Source: Bog-113 sp963752695
GTDB taxonomy: Bacteria; Acidobacteriota; Terriglobia; Bryobacterales; Bryobacteraceae
Reading direction: 5' to 3'
Length of the DNA stretch: 64,000 bases
Assembly: GCA_963752695.1 (NCBI GenBank)
Contig: CAVVZB010000003.1
Coordinates: 124,001-188,000 of the forward strand
Shown here: positions 8,534-18,596 of the stretch, in pieces
Numbering within the stretch: the stretch's first letter is position 1
How the letters are laid out: each line of letters starts with the position of its first letter
Made by a program: the position numbers and the translations under genes
The notes under the pieces: model-generated
The model's database searches: none
What the model was told of the DNA's origin: nothing
Seen by the model: only the letters and a program-made list of their open reading frames with translations

Positions 8534-9668
8534 GCTCCGACACGTTGAGCAGAATCCCCAGGCAAGTTAGCGTGCTGAGTAACGAACTGCCTCCAAAACT
8601 GATCATTGGCAGCGGAATGCCCTTGGTCGGCATCATTCCCAACACCACGCTCATATTCATGAATGCCTGGACAACTAAGACCGTCGTGAACCCGAGCGCC
8701 AGATATCGGCCGAAATCGTCCGGCACCAGAATCGTCGCTCGCACGCCGCGCCACAAGATAATGCCAAAGGCGATCAGCACTCCGGCCGAGCCAATGAGCC
8801 CGAACTCTTCGCCCACAATGGCGTAAATGAAATCGGTATGCGATTCCGGGAGAAAGCCTTCCTTTTGCCTGCTTTGCATCAAGCCTTGGCCGGTCAACCC
8901 CCCTGAACCCACCGCGATCTTCGCCTGTTCCGACTGATAGCTGGTGTCTTTGGTAGTCAGCGACCTTTTTAAATAAGCTTGCAAGCCTACATGCATGGTG
9001 GAGTCGATCTTCTCCACGATTTTGTACCCAGGATCGACATATCCGATGATGCGCGTCAGGCGGTAGGGTTTGGAAGCCACTGCGAAAAGGCTTCCGACCA
9101 GCGTCACAAGCAGCGCGAGCATGAAGAAGCGCCACTCCAGGCCAGCGATGAAAAACAGCGTTGCCGCCGTGGCGACCAGGACAACCGCCGTTCCGAGGTC
9201 GGCCACAACCACCGCCAACGTCACCACGCCCACTGCCGCCGCTGCAGGAATCAGTGTATAGCGCGTGTTGATGGCGCGGGATCGCAGAGCGATGAAAAAC
9301 GCCAGGAAGATCACTAGCGCGGGCTTGGCAAGTTCGGATGGCTGCACACCGAGCGGTCCCAAACGGATCCAACGATGCTGGCGCGGATCAAGGAAGAAAA
9401 CCGCGATCAGCAGAATCATCACCACGCCCATGCAGACAAACGCCACGGTGGGATTTTGCAGCTTCTTGTAATCCATCCGCTTGAGCGCCATCATGACGCC
9501 CACCGCCACCATGATCCAGAAAATTTGGCGTACCAGGAAGTAGTAGCTGGAGCCCATTTTCAAGCTGGCCATCACGGACGAGGCGCTGAATATCATGACC
9601 GCGCCAAAAAACACCATCACGACGATGGTGAAGAAGAGATACCAGTCGGTCTTAAGCCTTTGCGCCAT
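8523..9668 (-). CDS. ftsW: Peptidoglycan polymerase FtsW (SEDS family)
   Basis: The SEDS-family glycosyltransferase that polymerises lipid II at the septum together with FtsI. The protein of 381 residues is polytopic (about ten hydrophobic segments). It shows the SEDS landmarks GPLGVQPSELAKPALVIFLA and, near the C-terminus, GMMPTKGIPLPMISFGGSS. The start ATG lies inside the end of murD (17-base overlap). Its place beside murD and murG is standard for dcw clusters. Confidence 0.95.
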   Translation of the reverse strand: MAQRLKTDWYLFFTIVVMVFFGAVMIFSASSVMASLKMGSSYYFLVRQIFWIMVAVGVMMALKRMDYKKLQNPTVAFVCMGVVMILLIAVFFLDPRQHRWIRLGPLGVQPSELAKPALVIFLAFFIALRSRAINTRYTLIPAAAAVGVVTLAVVVADLGTAVVLVATAATLFFIAGLEWRFFMLALLVTLVGSLFAVASKPYRLTRIIGYVDPGYKIVEKIDSTMHVGLQAYLKRSLTTKDTSYQSEQAKIAVGSGGLTGQGLMQSRQKEGFLPESHTDFIYAIVGEEFGLIGSAGVLIAFGIILWRGVRATILVPDDFGRYLALGFTTVLVVQAFMNMSVVLGMMPTKGIPLPMISFGGSSLLSTLTCLGILLNVSEHAG

Positions 9669-11007
9669 GTCGATGAGGTTCCAATGCGCGCGCCAATTCT
9701 TTGAAGACGCGACCGCGATGTTCGTAACTCTGAAATTGGTCGAAACTGGCGCAAGCGGGCGCTAGCAGGATAGTGTCGCCGGGTTGGGCCCTCGCAAACG
9801 CGGTGGCAACGGCAGCGTCCAGCGTCCCGGCCATGATGCTGGGGACCGCCCCATCCAGATGTCCGCGTATTTTCTCCGCCGCTGTCCCGATCAGCAATGC
9901 GGCGCGGGCCTTGGCCGCTAGCGGATCACGGAGCGGATGGTAATCGCTGTCCTTATCTTTGCCGCCCAGAATTACCCAAAGCCCATGTTCGAAAGCCTCC
10001 AAGGCTTTCAAGGTGGCATCCACGCTGGTAGCTTTGGAATCATTGTAGAAATCGATCTCGTCCAAGCGGCGCACAAATTCCAGCCGATGCTCCACTGCAT
10101 GGAAGGAGCGAATCGCTGCTCCGATTTTCGCGAGTGGCGCTCCAGCCAAATGCGCGGCCGCGATTGCCGCTATCGTATTTTCCAGATTGTGGCGGCCTCG
10201 GATAGGAACGTCTCCGGTAGCGATGATGCGCTCGCTGTGGCGGCAAAGATATCCATCGGCAATGCGGTAGTCCGTAGCGGCGTCCGCCGCGCTGCTGAAC
10301 CAGATCCGTTGCGCCGCGCCACGTCGCGCGAAACTTGCGCAGTAGGGGTCGCCGGCGTTCAGAATTGCGAAATCCGAAGTGGTCTGGCGATCCAAAATCC
10401 GCCCCTTGGCGTCCGCGTACTGATCCATCGTGTGGTGGCGATCCAGGTGGTTCTGAGTAATGTTCAAGATCACGGCAATATCGGGGCGGAAAGTCCGCGT
10501 GGTCTCAAGTTGAAAGCTTGAAAGTTCGAGCACGTTCCACTGGTCCGTCCGCGATGCTTCAACCATCGCCGCAACCGGAGTGCCGATGTTCCCACCCACT
10601 TGCACCGGGATCTGAGTCTCAGTCAAGATGTGCCCGGTTAACGCCGTCGTGGTGGTCTTGCCGTTTGAACCCGTAATTCCGATGGTGCGGCCTTGCAGAA
10701 AAGGCGCGGCTAATTCCACCTCACCGATAACGGGAACGCCCTGCTCGCGCGCACGCAAAATTTCCTGAGCATCGAACGGAACGCCGGGCGAAATCACCAC
10801 GGCATCGAAACGTTCGAACCCTCCCGCGCTTTGCAACCGAGGCTCGACGCCCTTGGCCCGCAACGCTTGCGCGGCCGCATTCCACTTTTCGAAGTCTTTC
10901 TGGTCGGCAGCCGTGACGCGCGCTCCATGGCGGAGCAGCAGTTCGGCGCTGGCGATGCCAGACCGTTCCATGCCGACCACGAGAATATTGCGCCCTTCCA
11001 GATCCAT
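9652..11007 (-). CDS. murD: UDP-N-acetylmuramoylalanine--D-glutamate ligase MurD
   Basis: Adds D-glutamate to UDP-MurNAc-L-Ala. The start is taken at the ATG 11005-11007 (MDLEGRNILVVGMERSG), two bases after the mraY stop. The frame continues upstream for 30 codons, but those overlap mraY and match no Mur ligase. The ATP loop GSNGKTTTTALTG is near residue 115, followed by NITQNHLDRH and FYNDSKATSVDATLKAL. The length of 451 residues is typical. Confidence 0.95.
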   Translation of the reverse strand: MDLEGRNILVVGMERSGIASAELLLRHGARVTAADQKDFEKWNAAAQALRAKGVEPRLQSAGGFERFDAVVISPGVPFDAQEILRAREQGVPVIGEVELAAPFLQGRTIGITGSNGKTTTTALTGHILTETQIPVQVGGNIGTPVAAMVEASRTDQWNVLELSSFQLETTRTFRPDIAVILNITQNHLDRHHTMDQYADAKGRILDRQTTSDFAILNAGDPYCASFARRGAAQRIWFSSAADAATDYRIADGYLCRHSERIIATGDVPIRGRHNLENTIAAIAAAHLAGAPLAKIGAAIRSFHAVEHRLEFVRRLDEIDFYNDSKATSVDATLKALEAFEHGLWVILGGKDKDSDYHPLRDPLAAKARAALLIGTAAEKIRGHLDGAVPSIMAGTLDAAVATAFARAQPGDTILLAPACASFDQFQSYEHRGRVFKELARALEPHRHGAKA

Positions 11008-11009
11008 GC

Positions 11010-12143
11010 CTATCTCAGCTTCAACGTCGTGAGGGCGAACAGCGCCAGCACCAGACCGGCAATCCAAAAGCGCGCGATGATCTTCGATTCGCGCCATCCC
11101 AGCGCTTCGAAATGGTGATGAATGGGTGCCATTTTGAAAATTCGCTTCTTGCGCAATTTGAAGCTGCCGACCTGCAGGATGACCGAAAGCGTCTCGATGA
11201 CAAACACGCCGCCGATAAACAGCAGCAGGATCTCCTGCTTGATCAGAATCGCCACCACGCCCATTGCGCCGCCGAGGGACAGCGAGCCGACATCGCCCAT
11301 GAATACGTCAGCCGGATGAGCGTTGTACCAAAGAAATCCCAGGCTAGCCCCTACCATGGAGCCGCAAAAGATAGTGAGCTCCGCTGTTCGCGGGTTGCGG
11401 GCGATCTGCAGGTATTGAGCGAACTCGCGGTGTCCACCCATGTAGGCCAGCACCGTCAGTGCGCCTGAAGCGATCACCATCAGACCGATCGCGAGGCCAT
11501 CCAAGCCGTCAGTGAGATTGACTCCGTTCGAAAAGCCCACCACCACTAGCACAACGAAAACGAAAAAGGGAAGGAAAGCTAACGGGTATGTCCACGGGGA
11601 GTTGAGCAGCGGGTGAATCAGCAGATCCGGTTGGAATTGCTTAAAGAACGGGATGTTCATGGCCGTGGTGTAGTTATCCGAGCGGCTCATTACGACCAAA
11701 ACGGCCGTCAGCAATAGCGCTACTCCCAATTGACACGCGAACTTCTGCCGGCTGGTCAGACCAAGGTTGCGCTTTTTGAGCAGTTTGGCGTAGTCATCGA
11801 TAAAGCCGATTCCGGCGAAGCTAATCAGTGCGAAAAGGGCGATCCATACGTAGGTGAATCGCAGGTCCGCCCATAGTAGCGTCGGCACAATAATGGAGAT
11901 GACAATCAGCACGCCGCCCATCGTGGGAGTTCCGGCCTTCGTCTGGTGGGACTTGGGGCCTTCTTCGCGGATATGCTGGCCAATCGACATGGCCCGCAGT
12001 TTGGCGATGAACCACGGTCCTAACGACACACATAAAAACAAAGCGGTCAGGCTGGCGAAGGCAGCCCGGAACGTCACGAAGCGAAAGACGCGAAACGGGC
12101 TCACATACATATGTAGCCGCTCGTAAAGCAAGTAGTACAGCAT
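11010..12143 (-). CDS. mraY: Phospho-N-acetylmuramoyl-pentapeptide transferase MraY
   Basis: An integral membrane enzyme that moves phospho-MurNAc-pentapeptide onto undecaprenyl phosphate, giving lipid I. The family motifs are all visible: GPKSHQTKAGTPTMGG, NLTDGLDGLAIG, VFMGDVGSLSLGG and the loop MAPIHHHFEALG. The start chosen is ATG 12141-12143 (MLYYLLYERLHMY), the usual MraY N-terminus. It overlaps the murF stop by one base; an upstream in-frame start would run into murF. Confidence 0.96.
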   Translation of the reverse strand: MLYYLLYERLHMYVSPFRVFRFVTFRAAFASLTALFLCVSLGPWFIAKLRAMSIGQHIREEGPKSHQTKAGTPTMGGVLIVISIIVPTLLWADLRFTYVWIALFALISFAGIGFIDDYAKLLKKRNLGLTSRQKFACQLGVALLLTAVLVVMSRSDNYTTAMNIPFFKQFQPDLLIHPLLNSPWTYPLAFLPFFVFVVLVVVGFSNGVNLTDGLDGLAIGLMVIASGALTVLAYMGGHREFAQYLQIARNPRTAELTIFCGSMVGASLGFLWYNAHPADVFMGDVGSLSLGGAMGVVAILIKQEILLLFIGGVFVIETLSVILQVGSFKLRKKRIFKMAPIHHHFEALGWRESKIIARFWIAGLVLALFALTTLKLR

Positions 12144-13501
12144 CAGGCGCGGACCCCCAGCAGCGCTTCGAGCGCTTGTTCCACGCATACGCCGCGGGAA
12201 CCCTTAAAGAGGATGGCATCACCCGGTTTCACTATTGCGGCGAGCGCTGCGCCAGCGGCTTCCGCGTCTTCGAAAAACAGTGCTTGCCTCGATGTCATGC
12301 CGGCGGCGATAGCGCCATCCAGTATGTGCCGGGCGTGACCCCGAATCCCGACCAGTAGGTCCACGCCGGTCTGGGCCGCGTGCTGGCCGATTCCCCGGTG
12401 CAGCACTTCACTCTGCGTGCCTAGTTCGAGCATCTCCCCCAAAACGGCGACATGCCGCTGGCCCGGGGTTGCCGCCAACACATCGAGCATGGCAGCCATG
12501 GCTTCCGGATTCGCGTTATAGGAATCATTCAGGATAGTCATCCCGTTGTGTTCCAGGCGTTCGCCGCGCATTTTTCCGATAGGAATGGTCGCGGCGGCCT
12601 CCACCAGTTCCGCGGGCTTAAGGCCAAAAACACCGGCTGCGGCGATGCCAGCTAGCACGTTCCTTACGCCGTGGTTGCCTGCTAGCGGCGTCGTAAACGT
12701 GGCTCCGGCGCAACGGAAGCGCGTACCCTGCGGCAGCCATTCAACGGCTTCGGCTCGCACTTGGGAATCCTCGCCTAAACCGTAAGTGATGGAGCGGCCC
12801 ACATGTATCGCAGCAAAGCGGCGGACCCGTGGATCGTCCGCATTCAATACGGCCGTACCCGAAACGGGAAGAGCTTCGATCAGTTCCCTCTTCGCGGCGG
12901 CCACTCCGTCGATGGAGCGGAAGAACTCGACATGCGCATAACCGACATTGGTGACCACACCCACTTTCGGACGCGCAATCGCCGCTAAATCCCGAATCTC
13001 GCCCGCGTGATTCATTCCCATTTCGAGTACCGCCACCCGGCATTCGTCCGCGATTCGGAGAAGCGAAAGCGGCACGCCGATATGGTTGTTGAAATTCCCG
13101 GCTGTCTTGCCGACCGGACCCCGAACAGCAAGGAAATGGGCAATCACGTCTTTAGTGGTCGTCTTGCCTGCGCTCCCCGTCACTCCCACGATGTCGCCGC
13201 CCCAAGAGGCGCGAGCCTGACGCGCCAGTTCCTGCATGGCGAAAAGGGTGTCCGGCACGCGCAGTACACGTCCGTCGACCGCAGACGCGAGGCCGCGATC
13301 CACCACCGCGAAGCTTGCTCCCTTATCGAAAGCCGCGCCCACGAAATCATGTCCGTCATGAACCGGCCCGCGCAACGCGAAGTACACGTCGCCCGGTTGC
13401 AGGGTGCGTGTATCGATACTCCAACCGCTTACGGTTCCGGAGCTTCCCTGCACGTTGCCGGCGTTCATCCAGCGCGTCAAATTGAGCACGGACACCGTCA
13501 T
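12143..13501 (-). CDS. murF: UDP-MurNAc-tripeptide--D-Ala-D-Ala ligase MurF
   Basis: Adds D-Ala-D-Ala to the UDP-MurNAc tripeptide. The N-terminal domain has SIDTRTLQPGDVYFALRGPVHDGHDFV, the ATP loop is GSAGKTTTKDV near residue 110 (Ala where many members have Asn), and ILNDSYNANPEAMAAML marks the C-terminal domain. The start overlaps the murE stop by ATGA. No ddl gene to supply D-Ala-D-Ala is in the window, so it must lie elsewhere. Confidence 0.96.
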   Translation of the reverse strand: MTVSVLNLTRWMNAGNVQGSSGTVSGWSIDTRTLQPGDVYFALRGPVHDGHDFVGAAFDKGASFAVVDRGLASAVDGRVLRVPDTLFAMQELARQARASWGGDIVGVTGSAGKTTTKDVIAHFLAVRGPVGKTAGNFNNHIGVPLSLLRIADECRVAVLEMGMNHAGEIRDLAAIARPKVGVVTNVGYAHVEFFRSIDGVAAAKRELIEALPVSGTAVLNADDPRVRRFAAIHVGRSITYGLGEDSQVRAEAVEWLPQGTRFRCAGATFTTPLAGNHGVRNVLAGIAAAGVFGLKPAELVEAAATIPIGKMRGERLEHNGMTILNDSYNANPEAMAAMLDVLAATPGQRHVAVLGEMLELGTQSEVLHRGIGQHAAQTGVDLLVGIRGHARHILDGAIAAGMTSRQALFFEDAEAAGAALAAIVKPGDAILFKGSRGVCVEQALEALLGVRA

Positions 13502-14988
13502 GCGGTTCCCTTTTTATACCCGAAGCCCTGCAGCACTTCCCGCGCTACTTCGCGATCGTCGAAGTGGATGGTGCGGTCTTTGAAGATCTGGTACGTCTCG
13601 TGCCCCTTGCCGGCGATCAGCACCAGATCCCCAGGGTCGGCGGACTTGATGGCATAGCGAATCGCGGCCGCGCGATCCGGCTCCACGATGGTCCGTTTGT
13701 CTTTGCGCCGAATTCCCACCAACACGTCATTCATGATCAGCAGCGGGTCTTCGCTGCGCGGGTTATCGCTGGTCAGAATGACGATGTCGCTGTCTTCAGC
13801 CGCAGCTTGACCCATCAGCGGACGCTTGCGCCGGTCACGATCCCCGCCGCAACCGAACACCGTAATCACGCGATTAGGATTCAGCCCGCGCGCCACGGCG
13901 AGAGCGTTCCGCAACGCGTCTTCGGTATGCGAGTAGTCCACCACCACCGCAAACGGCTGCCCTTCGTCAACGCGCTCAAAACGTCCCGGAATGCCTGGGC
14001 ACAGCGCAATTCCTCTGATGATACTTTCCGCGGGAACCTGGTTAGCCAGCCCCACGCCGATTGCCGCCAGGACGTTATAGACGTTGATCCGGCCGATCAG
14101 CGGGCTATCGATTTCGAACCGGACCTTTCCAAAATGCGCTTCGAATTTCAGCCCGTGGATCGTGGTCGAAACGTGTTTTGCGCGCAGGCTCGCGTCATTG
14201 CCCAAACCATAGAACAGAACCTGCGTCTCTTTACCGGTGCGAAGCTTGCGGCCATACTCGTCGTCGCCGTTTATTACGGCCACCCGCGGAGCCGGAGCAC
14301 CGTTCGCGCCATCGAACAGCAGGTTCTTGGCTTCGAAGTAGCGCTCCATGGTTTCGTGATAGTCCAGGTGATCCTGAGTCAAATTCGTAAAGACCGCCGT
14401 GCGAAAGTCGAAGCCATGCACGCGTCCCAAATCCAAGGCATGGGACGACACTTCCATGGTGGCGTGTGTGCCGCCAAGGGAGCGAAGTTCATCCAGAATG
14501 CGGCAGAGGTCGAGCGATTCCGGAGTCGTGTTGACGGCCGGCAGGACGCGCGAAGCGAGGTGATACTCGATGGTGCCGACAAGCGCGGTCGTGTGGCCCG
14601 CGGCGCGCAGCACTGAATCGATCAGAAAACTGGTGGTCGTCTTGCCGTTCGTGCCCGTGATGCCCGTGAGATTGATGTCCTGGTCGGGATTGCGGTAAAA
14701 GTTTCTGGCGGCCCGGGCGAGCGCATGCCGTCCATGGCTAACGGAAATCCACGGGCTACTAAAACCCTCCGGCGCCGTTAAGTCGCTAACAACGGCGACT
14801 GCGCCCTGAGCGACCGCCTGCTCGGCAAACGCTCGGCCATCCGCCTTGGCCCCGGCGAACGCGAAGAAGACCCAACCCGGCTGGACGCGGCGCGAATCGT
14901 AATCGAGACCCGCTACTTCCAGAGAGCCGAGGCCATGCGCGAGCGGTCTCTGGAGAGCGACGCCTTCCAGCACCTGTTGCAATGTCAT
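13498..14988 (-). CDS. murE: UDP-MurNAc-L-Ala-D-Glu--meso-diaminopimelate ligase MurE
   Basis: Adds the third residue of the stem peptide. The 496-residue protein has the ATP loop GITGTNGKTTTSFL near residue 110 and NLTQDHLDYHETME. The specificity motif DNPR (within ILTSDNPRSEDPLLI, near residue 410) is the form that selects meso-diaminopimelate rather than lysine, so the peptidoglycan is predicted to be of the direct DAP type. It starts with ATG overlapping the ftsI stop by ATGA. Confidence 0.96.
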   Translation of the reverse strand: MTLQQVLEGVALQRPLAHGLGSLEVAGLDYDSRRVQPGWVFFAFAGAKADGRAFAEQAVAQGAVAVVSDLTAPEGFSSPWISVSHGRHALARAARNFYRNPDQDINLTGITGTNGKTTTSFLIDSVLRAAGHTTALVGTIEYHLASRVLPAVNTTPESLDLCRILDELRSLGGTHATMEVSSHALDLGRVHGFDFRTAVFTNLTQDHLDYHETMERYFEAKNLLFDGANGAPAPRVAVINGDDEYGRKLRTGKETQVLFYGLGNDASLRAKHVSTTIHGLKFEAHFGKVRFEIDSPLIGRINVYNVLAAIGVGLANQVPAESIIRGIALCPGIPGRFERVDEGQPFAVVVDYSHTEDALRNALAVARGLNPNRVITVFGCGGDRDRRKRPLMGQAAAEDSDIVILTSDNPRSEDPLLIMNDVLVGIRRKDKRTIVEPDRAAAIRYAIKSADPGDLVLIAGKGHETYQIFKDRTIHFDDREVAREVLQGFGYKKGTA

Positions 14989-17102
14989 CTCGCAAACACA
15001 ACCCGGATGGTCGCTCCCACCGGTAGTGGAGCACCGGCTGGCGGAGCTTGGGCGCGAGCTAAGCCGCTACCCTCGGGCCGAATGGAGATTCCTTTCGCAT
15101 AAGCTTCCCGGACTACCGCGCGCATCGGTTTACCTCGGAAATCGGGAACTGTCGGTCCCGTGTACGTGGGCACGGGGGCTGGCAGCGGGACCGGCGCGAC
15201 GGAACTACTAGCAACCGTCACTGTGGGAATCTGAGCCGCGCCCGCCACTGTTGAAGCGGGAACCAGTGCGGCGCCTTGCTCCATCGGAATGTCCGATAGC
15301 TGCGGCATTGCTGATGGATCGTCTTCCAAGATGTTGGTACCGCGATCGCCTTCGATCTCCGCCACTTCCAGGTGTTCATCGGGCTTGAGGGGTGCAGTGT
15401 TCGGCGATGGCAGATCGGGCAGGTCTTTCGGAACGTTATAAAGCCGAAGCGCCTCGTTCATGATCTTCACCCACACGGGCCCGGCAGCCGAGGCGCCCAT
15501 ACCGGAGTTGCCCGTGGTGCCGTTGATCGTGACAATCGCCACCAACGCCGGATTATTCACTGGCGCAAACCCCATAAAAGACGCATTGTAGAGGTGCGTG
15601 TAGTGGTGGTTCTCGAAGATCTGTGCGGTGCCGGTTTTACCGCCGTCGCTCCAGCCGTTCAGTTTGATGGTCCGGCCGGTGCCATTCAATACAACGCCTA
15701 ACATCAGGGCGCGCATCGTGGCAGCCGTATCGGCGCGCAAAACGCGTTTCGCCGGCTCGGTGGGAGTGGCATGGCCGTCGATTTCGGTGACCAGTTTGGG
15801 CTTGACCAGTAGGCCGCCATTGGCCACCGCGGCGCACGCGCGAATCAATTGCAACGACGTTGCGGCGACTTCCTGACCCATAGAAACCGATGCCAGCGAA
15901 GTAGTGCCCCAGTTGTTCAGCTTGCGCAAGATCCCACGGGATTCCGCGGGCAACGGAATTCCGGTACGCTGCCCGAACCCGAAATTAGTCAGGTATTGAT
16001 AGAACTTCTCGCGTCCGATACGCGCGCCGATCTCTATGGCTCCGATGTTGCTCGAGTGCGCCAGAACATCGGCCATGCTGATGGTTCCGAAGCCGCCGTG
16101 CGCCTCATGCACCACGCGCCCCGGCAGCTTGAGAAAACCATGATGACAATCGATCATCGAATCCGGACGCAGCGGAGTCGTTTCCAGCGCCGTCGAGAGC
16201 GTTAGGACTTTAAAGATCGATCCCGGCTCGAACGGCAACTGCGCGCCCAAGTTGTAATGTGTCCGCCGCTCCTGGGGAGTGGTAGGCGGCGTATTCGGGT
16301 CGAACGTCGGATAGTTGGCCATCACCAGGATTTCCCCGGTGTAAGGATTCATGATGATCGCTGTCCCGGTGCGGCCATGCTTAAGCACCACTTGCGCGGC
16401 TAGTTCTCTCTCGGCGAGAAATTGCAGACGGCTATCGATAGTAAGCCGCAAGGGTTTGCCAGCAACCGCCGGAGTGCTTACCCGGCTCTCGATACCACGG
16501 TGCTTCACGTCGGTAACGATCATGGCGACGCCTGGCGTCCCCGCCAAGGAGCTGTCCACACCCTTCTCGATTCCCTCGGAGCCCGTCTCGCCCTTGTAGA
16601 CCGATCCAACCACGTGCGCGGCCACGGTGTTGCTCGGATAAACGCGCTTACTGTCCTGCTGGAACACGATCCAATCCGCGTGCATCGCGTGCAGCCGCTC
16701 GGACTCCTGGCGGGTGATCTTCTTCTTGATGAAAAGGAAGCCACGGTGCTGATTGGCGGCCTCGACAATGGCGTTGTAAACCAGGCTGGAATCGAGGCCC
16801 AGCACGGGCGAAAGCACCTCAGCGGCGATGGCTTTATCGGGGACCAGGCGGGGGTTGATCGCGATGGATTCTACAGGCACGCTCATAGCGAGCGGCTCTC
16901 CATTGCGATCCAGGATGGTGCCGCGCGGCGCGGAAATCGGGATGGAGTGTTCCTGCTGACGCAGGGCGCGCTCCAGATAAGTGTTGTGGTGAACGATCTG
17001 GAGCGAGATCAGCTTGCCCAGAATCGCAATACCCCAAATGAGAAGGCCGGCGCCGAGCCAAGTCAGACGCCGGGTTGCAGCAAGGCGTGCGCCGGGATTC
17101 AC
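14985..17102 (-). CDS. ftsI: Septal transpeptidase FtsI (PBP3-like) with C-terminal PASTA domain
   Basis: A class B penicillin-binding protein that cross-links septal peptidoglycan as partner of FtsW. It has an N-terminal membrane anchor (residues 14-34), a dimerisation domain with SAPRGTILDRNGEPLA, and the transpeptidase domain with S295-I-F-K298, SSN (HSSNIGAIE) and K489-T-G. After a Pro-rich linker a single PASTA domain closes the protein (VPDFRGKPMRAVVREAYAKG...). PASTA is absent from E. coli FtsI but common in spore-former and actinobacterial division PBPs. The start is GTG with AGAGG upstream. Length is 705. Confidence 0.95.
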   Translation of the reverse strand: MNPGARLAATRRLTWLGAGLLIWGIAILGKLISLQIVHHNTYLERALRQQEHSIPISAPRGTILDRNGEPLAMSVPVESIAINPRLVPDKAIAAEVLSPVLGLDSSLVYNAIVEAANQHRGFLFIKKKITRQESERLHAMHADWIVFQQDSKRVYPSNTVAAHVVGSVYKGETGSEGIEKGVDSSLAGTPGVAMIVTDVKHRGIESRVSTPAVAGKPLRLTIDSRLQFLAERELAAQVVLKHGRTGTAIIMNPYTGEILVMANYPTFDPNTPPTTPQERRTHYNLGAQLPFEPGSIFKVLTLSTALETTPLRPDSMIDCHHGFLKLPGRVVHEAHGGFGTISMADVLAHSSNIGAIEIGARIGREKFYQYLTNFGFGQRTGIPLPAESRGILRKLNNWGTTSLASVSMGQEVAATSLQLIRACAAVANGGLLVKPKLVTEIDGHATPTEPAKRVLRADTAATMRALMLGVVLNGTGRTIKLNGWSDGGKTGTAQIFENHHYTHLYNASFMGFAPVNNPALVAIVTINGTTGNSGMGASAAGPVWVKIMNEALRLYNVPKDLPDLPSPNTAPLKPDEHLEVAEIEGDRGTNILEDDPSAMPQLSDIPMEQGAALVPASTVAGAAQIPTVTVASSSVAPVPLPAPVPTYTGPTVPDFRGKPMRAVVREAYAKGISIRPEGSGLARAQAPPAGAPLPVGATIRVVFAR

Positions 17103-17144
17103 GAAGGGACCTCTTTCTCTCTCTCAGATCCAGGTTGACGTTTC

Positions 17145-17636
17145 TTATTCCTGCGCGGAGTTCGCCGTGCGGGGCGAATTCATTGCAAGCGAGGAATCCT
17201 TGGGCTGCAAGTGCATTTCCTGTCCAGGACCAGGTGCCGCCAGCTTGTGACCGGTAGCCAGATCATCCAGCCGGGCCGGGGTAACCATCTGGGCTTCCTC
17301 GATCTCCAACATCCGCCGCTGGTCGACCAACTCGCGTTGCTCGGTCTTCAGCTTCTCCATCTGGTAGCCGGAAAGGATGCCTCCAATCCGCGGACTCACC
17401 GCCGTCCCGATCAGCACGGCGAGAACACAAGCCGTGGCGATGGTGGACCAGCAGTCCGTTCGCGTTTTCGGATCGGCCTCGCGTACCAACCGCGTGTTAT
17501 CGATCCGTTTGGAATAAAAGTAGATGCTGTCGGCGGGCAGGCCGCGAAGCTGGTTGGGAGCTTCCGCCTCCATCGCCATTGTGCGTTCCGCGGCCATAAA
17601 ATCCGACCGCCGAAAAAATGTTGCCAGTGTTGCCAT
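17145..17636 (-). CDS. ftsL: Cell division protein FtsL-like
   Basis: A small bitopic divisome protein, identified mainly by position between rsmH and ftsI. It has a cytoplasmic N-terminus of about 65 residues, one membrane span (about residues 68-88, ATACVLAVLIGTAVSPRIGGI) and a following heptad-like stretch (YQMEKLKTEQRELVDQRRML) that would form the coiled coil with the FtsB/DivIC partner. The 163-residue length is longer than E. coli FtsL (about 120) because of N- and C-terminal extensions. SD GGAGG precedes the ATG. FtsL sequences are poorly conserved, so confidence rests on topology plus synteny. Confidence 0.85.
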   Translation of the reverse strand: MATLATFFRRSDFMAAERTMAMEAEAPNQLRGLPADSIYFYSKRIDNTRLVREADPKTRTDCWSTIATACVLAVLIGTAVSPRIGGILSGYQMEKLKTEQRELVDQRRMLEIEEAQMVTPARLDDLATGHKLAAPGPGQEMHLQPKDSSLAMNSPRTANSAQE

Positions 17637-17705
17637 GCCTGCGTCCTCCGTTACCGATTCCGTTCCCTGCCGATCAACCGCCCCAAATGCGCCTCTACGC
17701 CCGCT

Positions 17706-18587
17706 TTACACTTCCATGGCAAAGACCCGCAACTTGGCGCTGCGCGACGGCGGATTCTTCCCCACTTCTTCCTGTGAAGGAACCAGGGGTTTGCGCGTAA
17801 CGATGTGACCCTGTCCCTCCTTCTGCAAATAGCGAAAACGCTCCTTGACCTGACGGTCTTCGAGCGACATGAACGAGATGATCACGATCCTGCCGCCCGG
17901 CTTCACCAGGTCGGGAGCAATATCCAGGAGCGCTTCCAATTCGTCGGGCTCCTGATTGACAACCATGCGTAGCGCCATGAAGGTTTGAGTCGCGGGATGC
18001 ATGTGACTCGTTCGGGGAACGGCCCGCTCCACTACATCGGCCAGATGTAGTGTGCTCCGAATGGGCCGTGCCCGAACGATTGCTCTGGCTATCTTCCGCG
18101 CCCTCCTTTCTTCGCCGTGCTGGTAGATCCAGTCGGCGAGCGCCTTTTCGGCACTTCGATTGACCAATTCTTCCGCCGTGATACCGCGCGATTGATCCAT
18201 GCGCATATCCAGCGGGCCTTCGGTCATAAATGAAAATCCTCGTTCGGGCGTCAGCAGTTGAAACCGGCTCACACCAAGGTCGGCCAACAACCCATCCATC
18301 TGTCCCCGCCCGGCTTGAGCCGCCGCCGACGCCAGCATGGAGAACGGGCCATGATGAAACACAATGCGATCGGCAACATCCGCTGTGTTGGCCCGCGCGA
18401 TCTCGATTGCCGCGGCATCCCGATCGTTCGCCACCACCAACCCCGAGTTCAACTTTCGGGCAATCGCCCCCGAATGCCCGCCCAACCCCGCGGTCGCATC
18501 GAGGTACACCCCGTCCGGACGAATCGCCAATCCTTCCAGCGCCTCGGCCAGCATCACGGGATAGTGTTCGGGCCGTTGGATATCCAT
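17706..18587 (-). CDS. rsmH: 16S rRNA (cytosine1402-N4)-methyltransferase RsmH (MraW)
   Basis: Methylates N4 of C1402 in 16S rRNA using S-adenosylmethionine. The start MDIQRPEHYPVMLAEALEGL is the canonical N-terminus (HxPVL/ML). The SAM motif is YLDATAGLGGHSGAIA, followed by DLGVSRFQL, ERGFSFMTEGPLDMRMD and the RALPxATQTFMALR-like stretch. It ends VIISFMSLEDRQVKERFR. Length (293) is normal. It is the second gene of the dcw operon, nine bases behind mraZ. Confidence 0.96.
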   Translation of the reverse strand: MDIQRPEHYPVMLAEALEGLAIRPDGVYLDATAGLGGHSGAIARKLNSGLVVANDRDAAAIEIARANTADVADRIVFHHGPFSMLASAAAQAGRGQMDGLLADLGVSRFQLLTPERGFSFMTEGPLDMRMDQSRGITAEELVNRSAEKALADWIYQHGEERRARKIARAIVRARPIRSTLHLADVVERAVPRTSHMHPATQTFMALRMVVNQEPDELEALLDIAPDLVKPGGRIVIISFMSLEDRQVKERFRYLQKEGQGHIVTRKPLVPSQEEVGKNPPSRSAKLRVFAMEV

Positions 18588-18596
18588 GTCTCGGCA

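Noticed and set aside
13564..14616. Plus-strand frame of 350 codons
   Set aside because: It is antisense to murE, which is complete and well supported.
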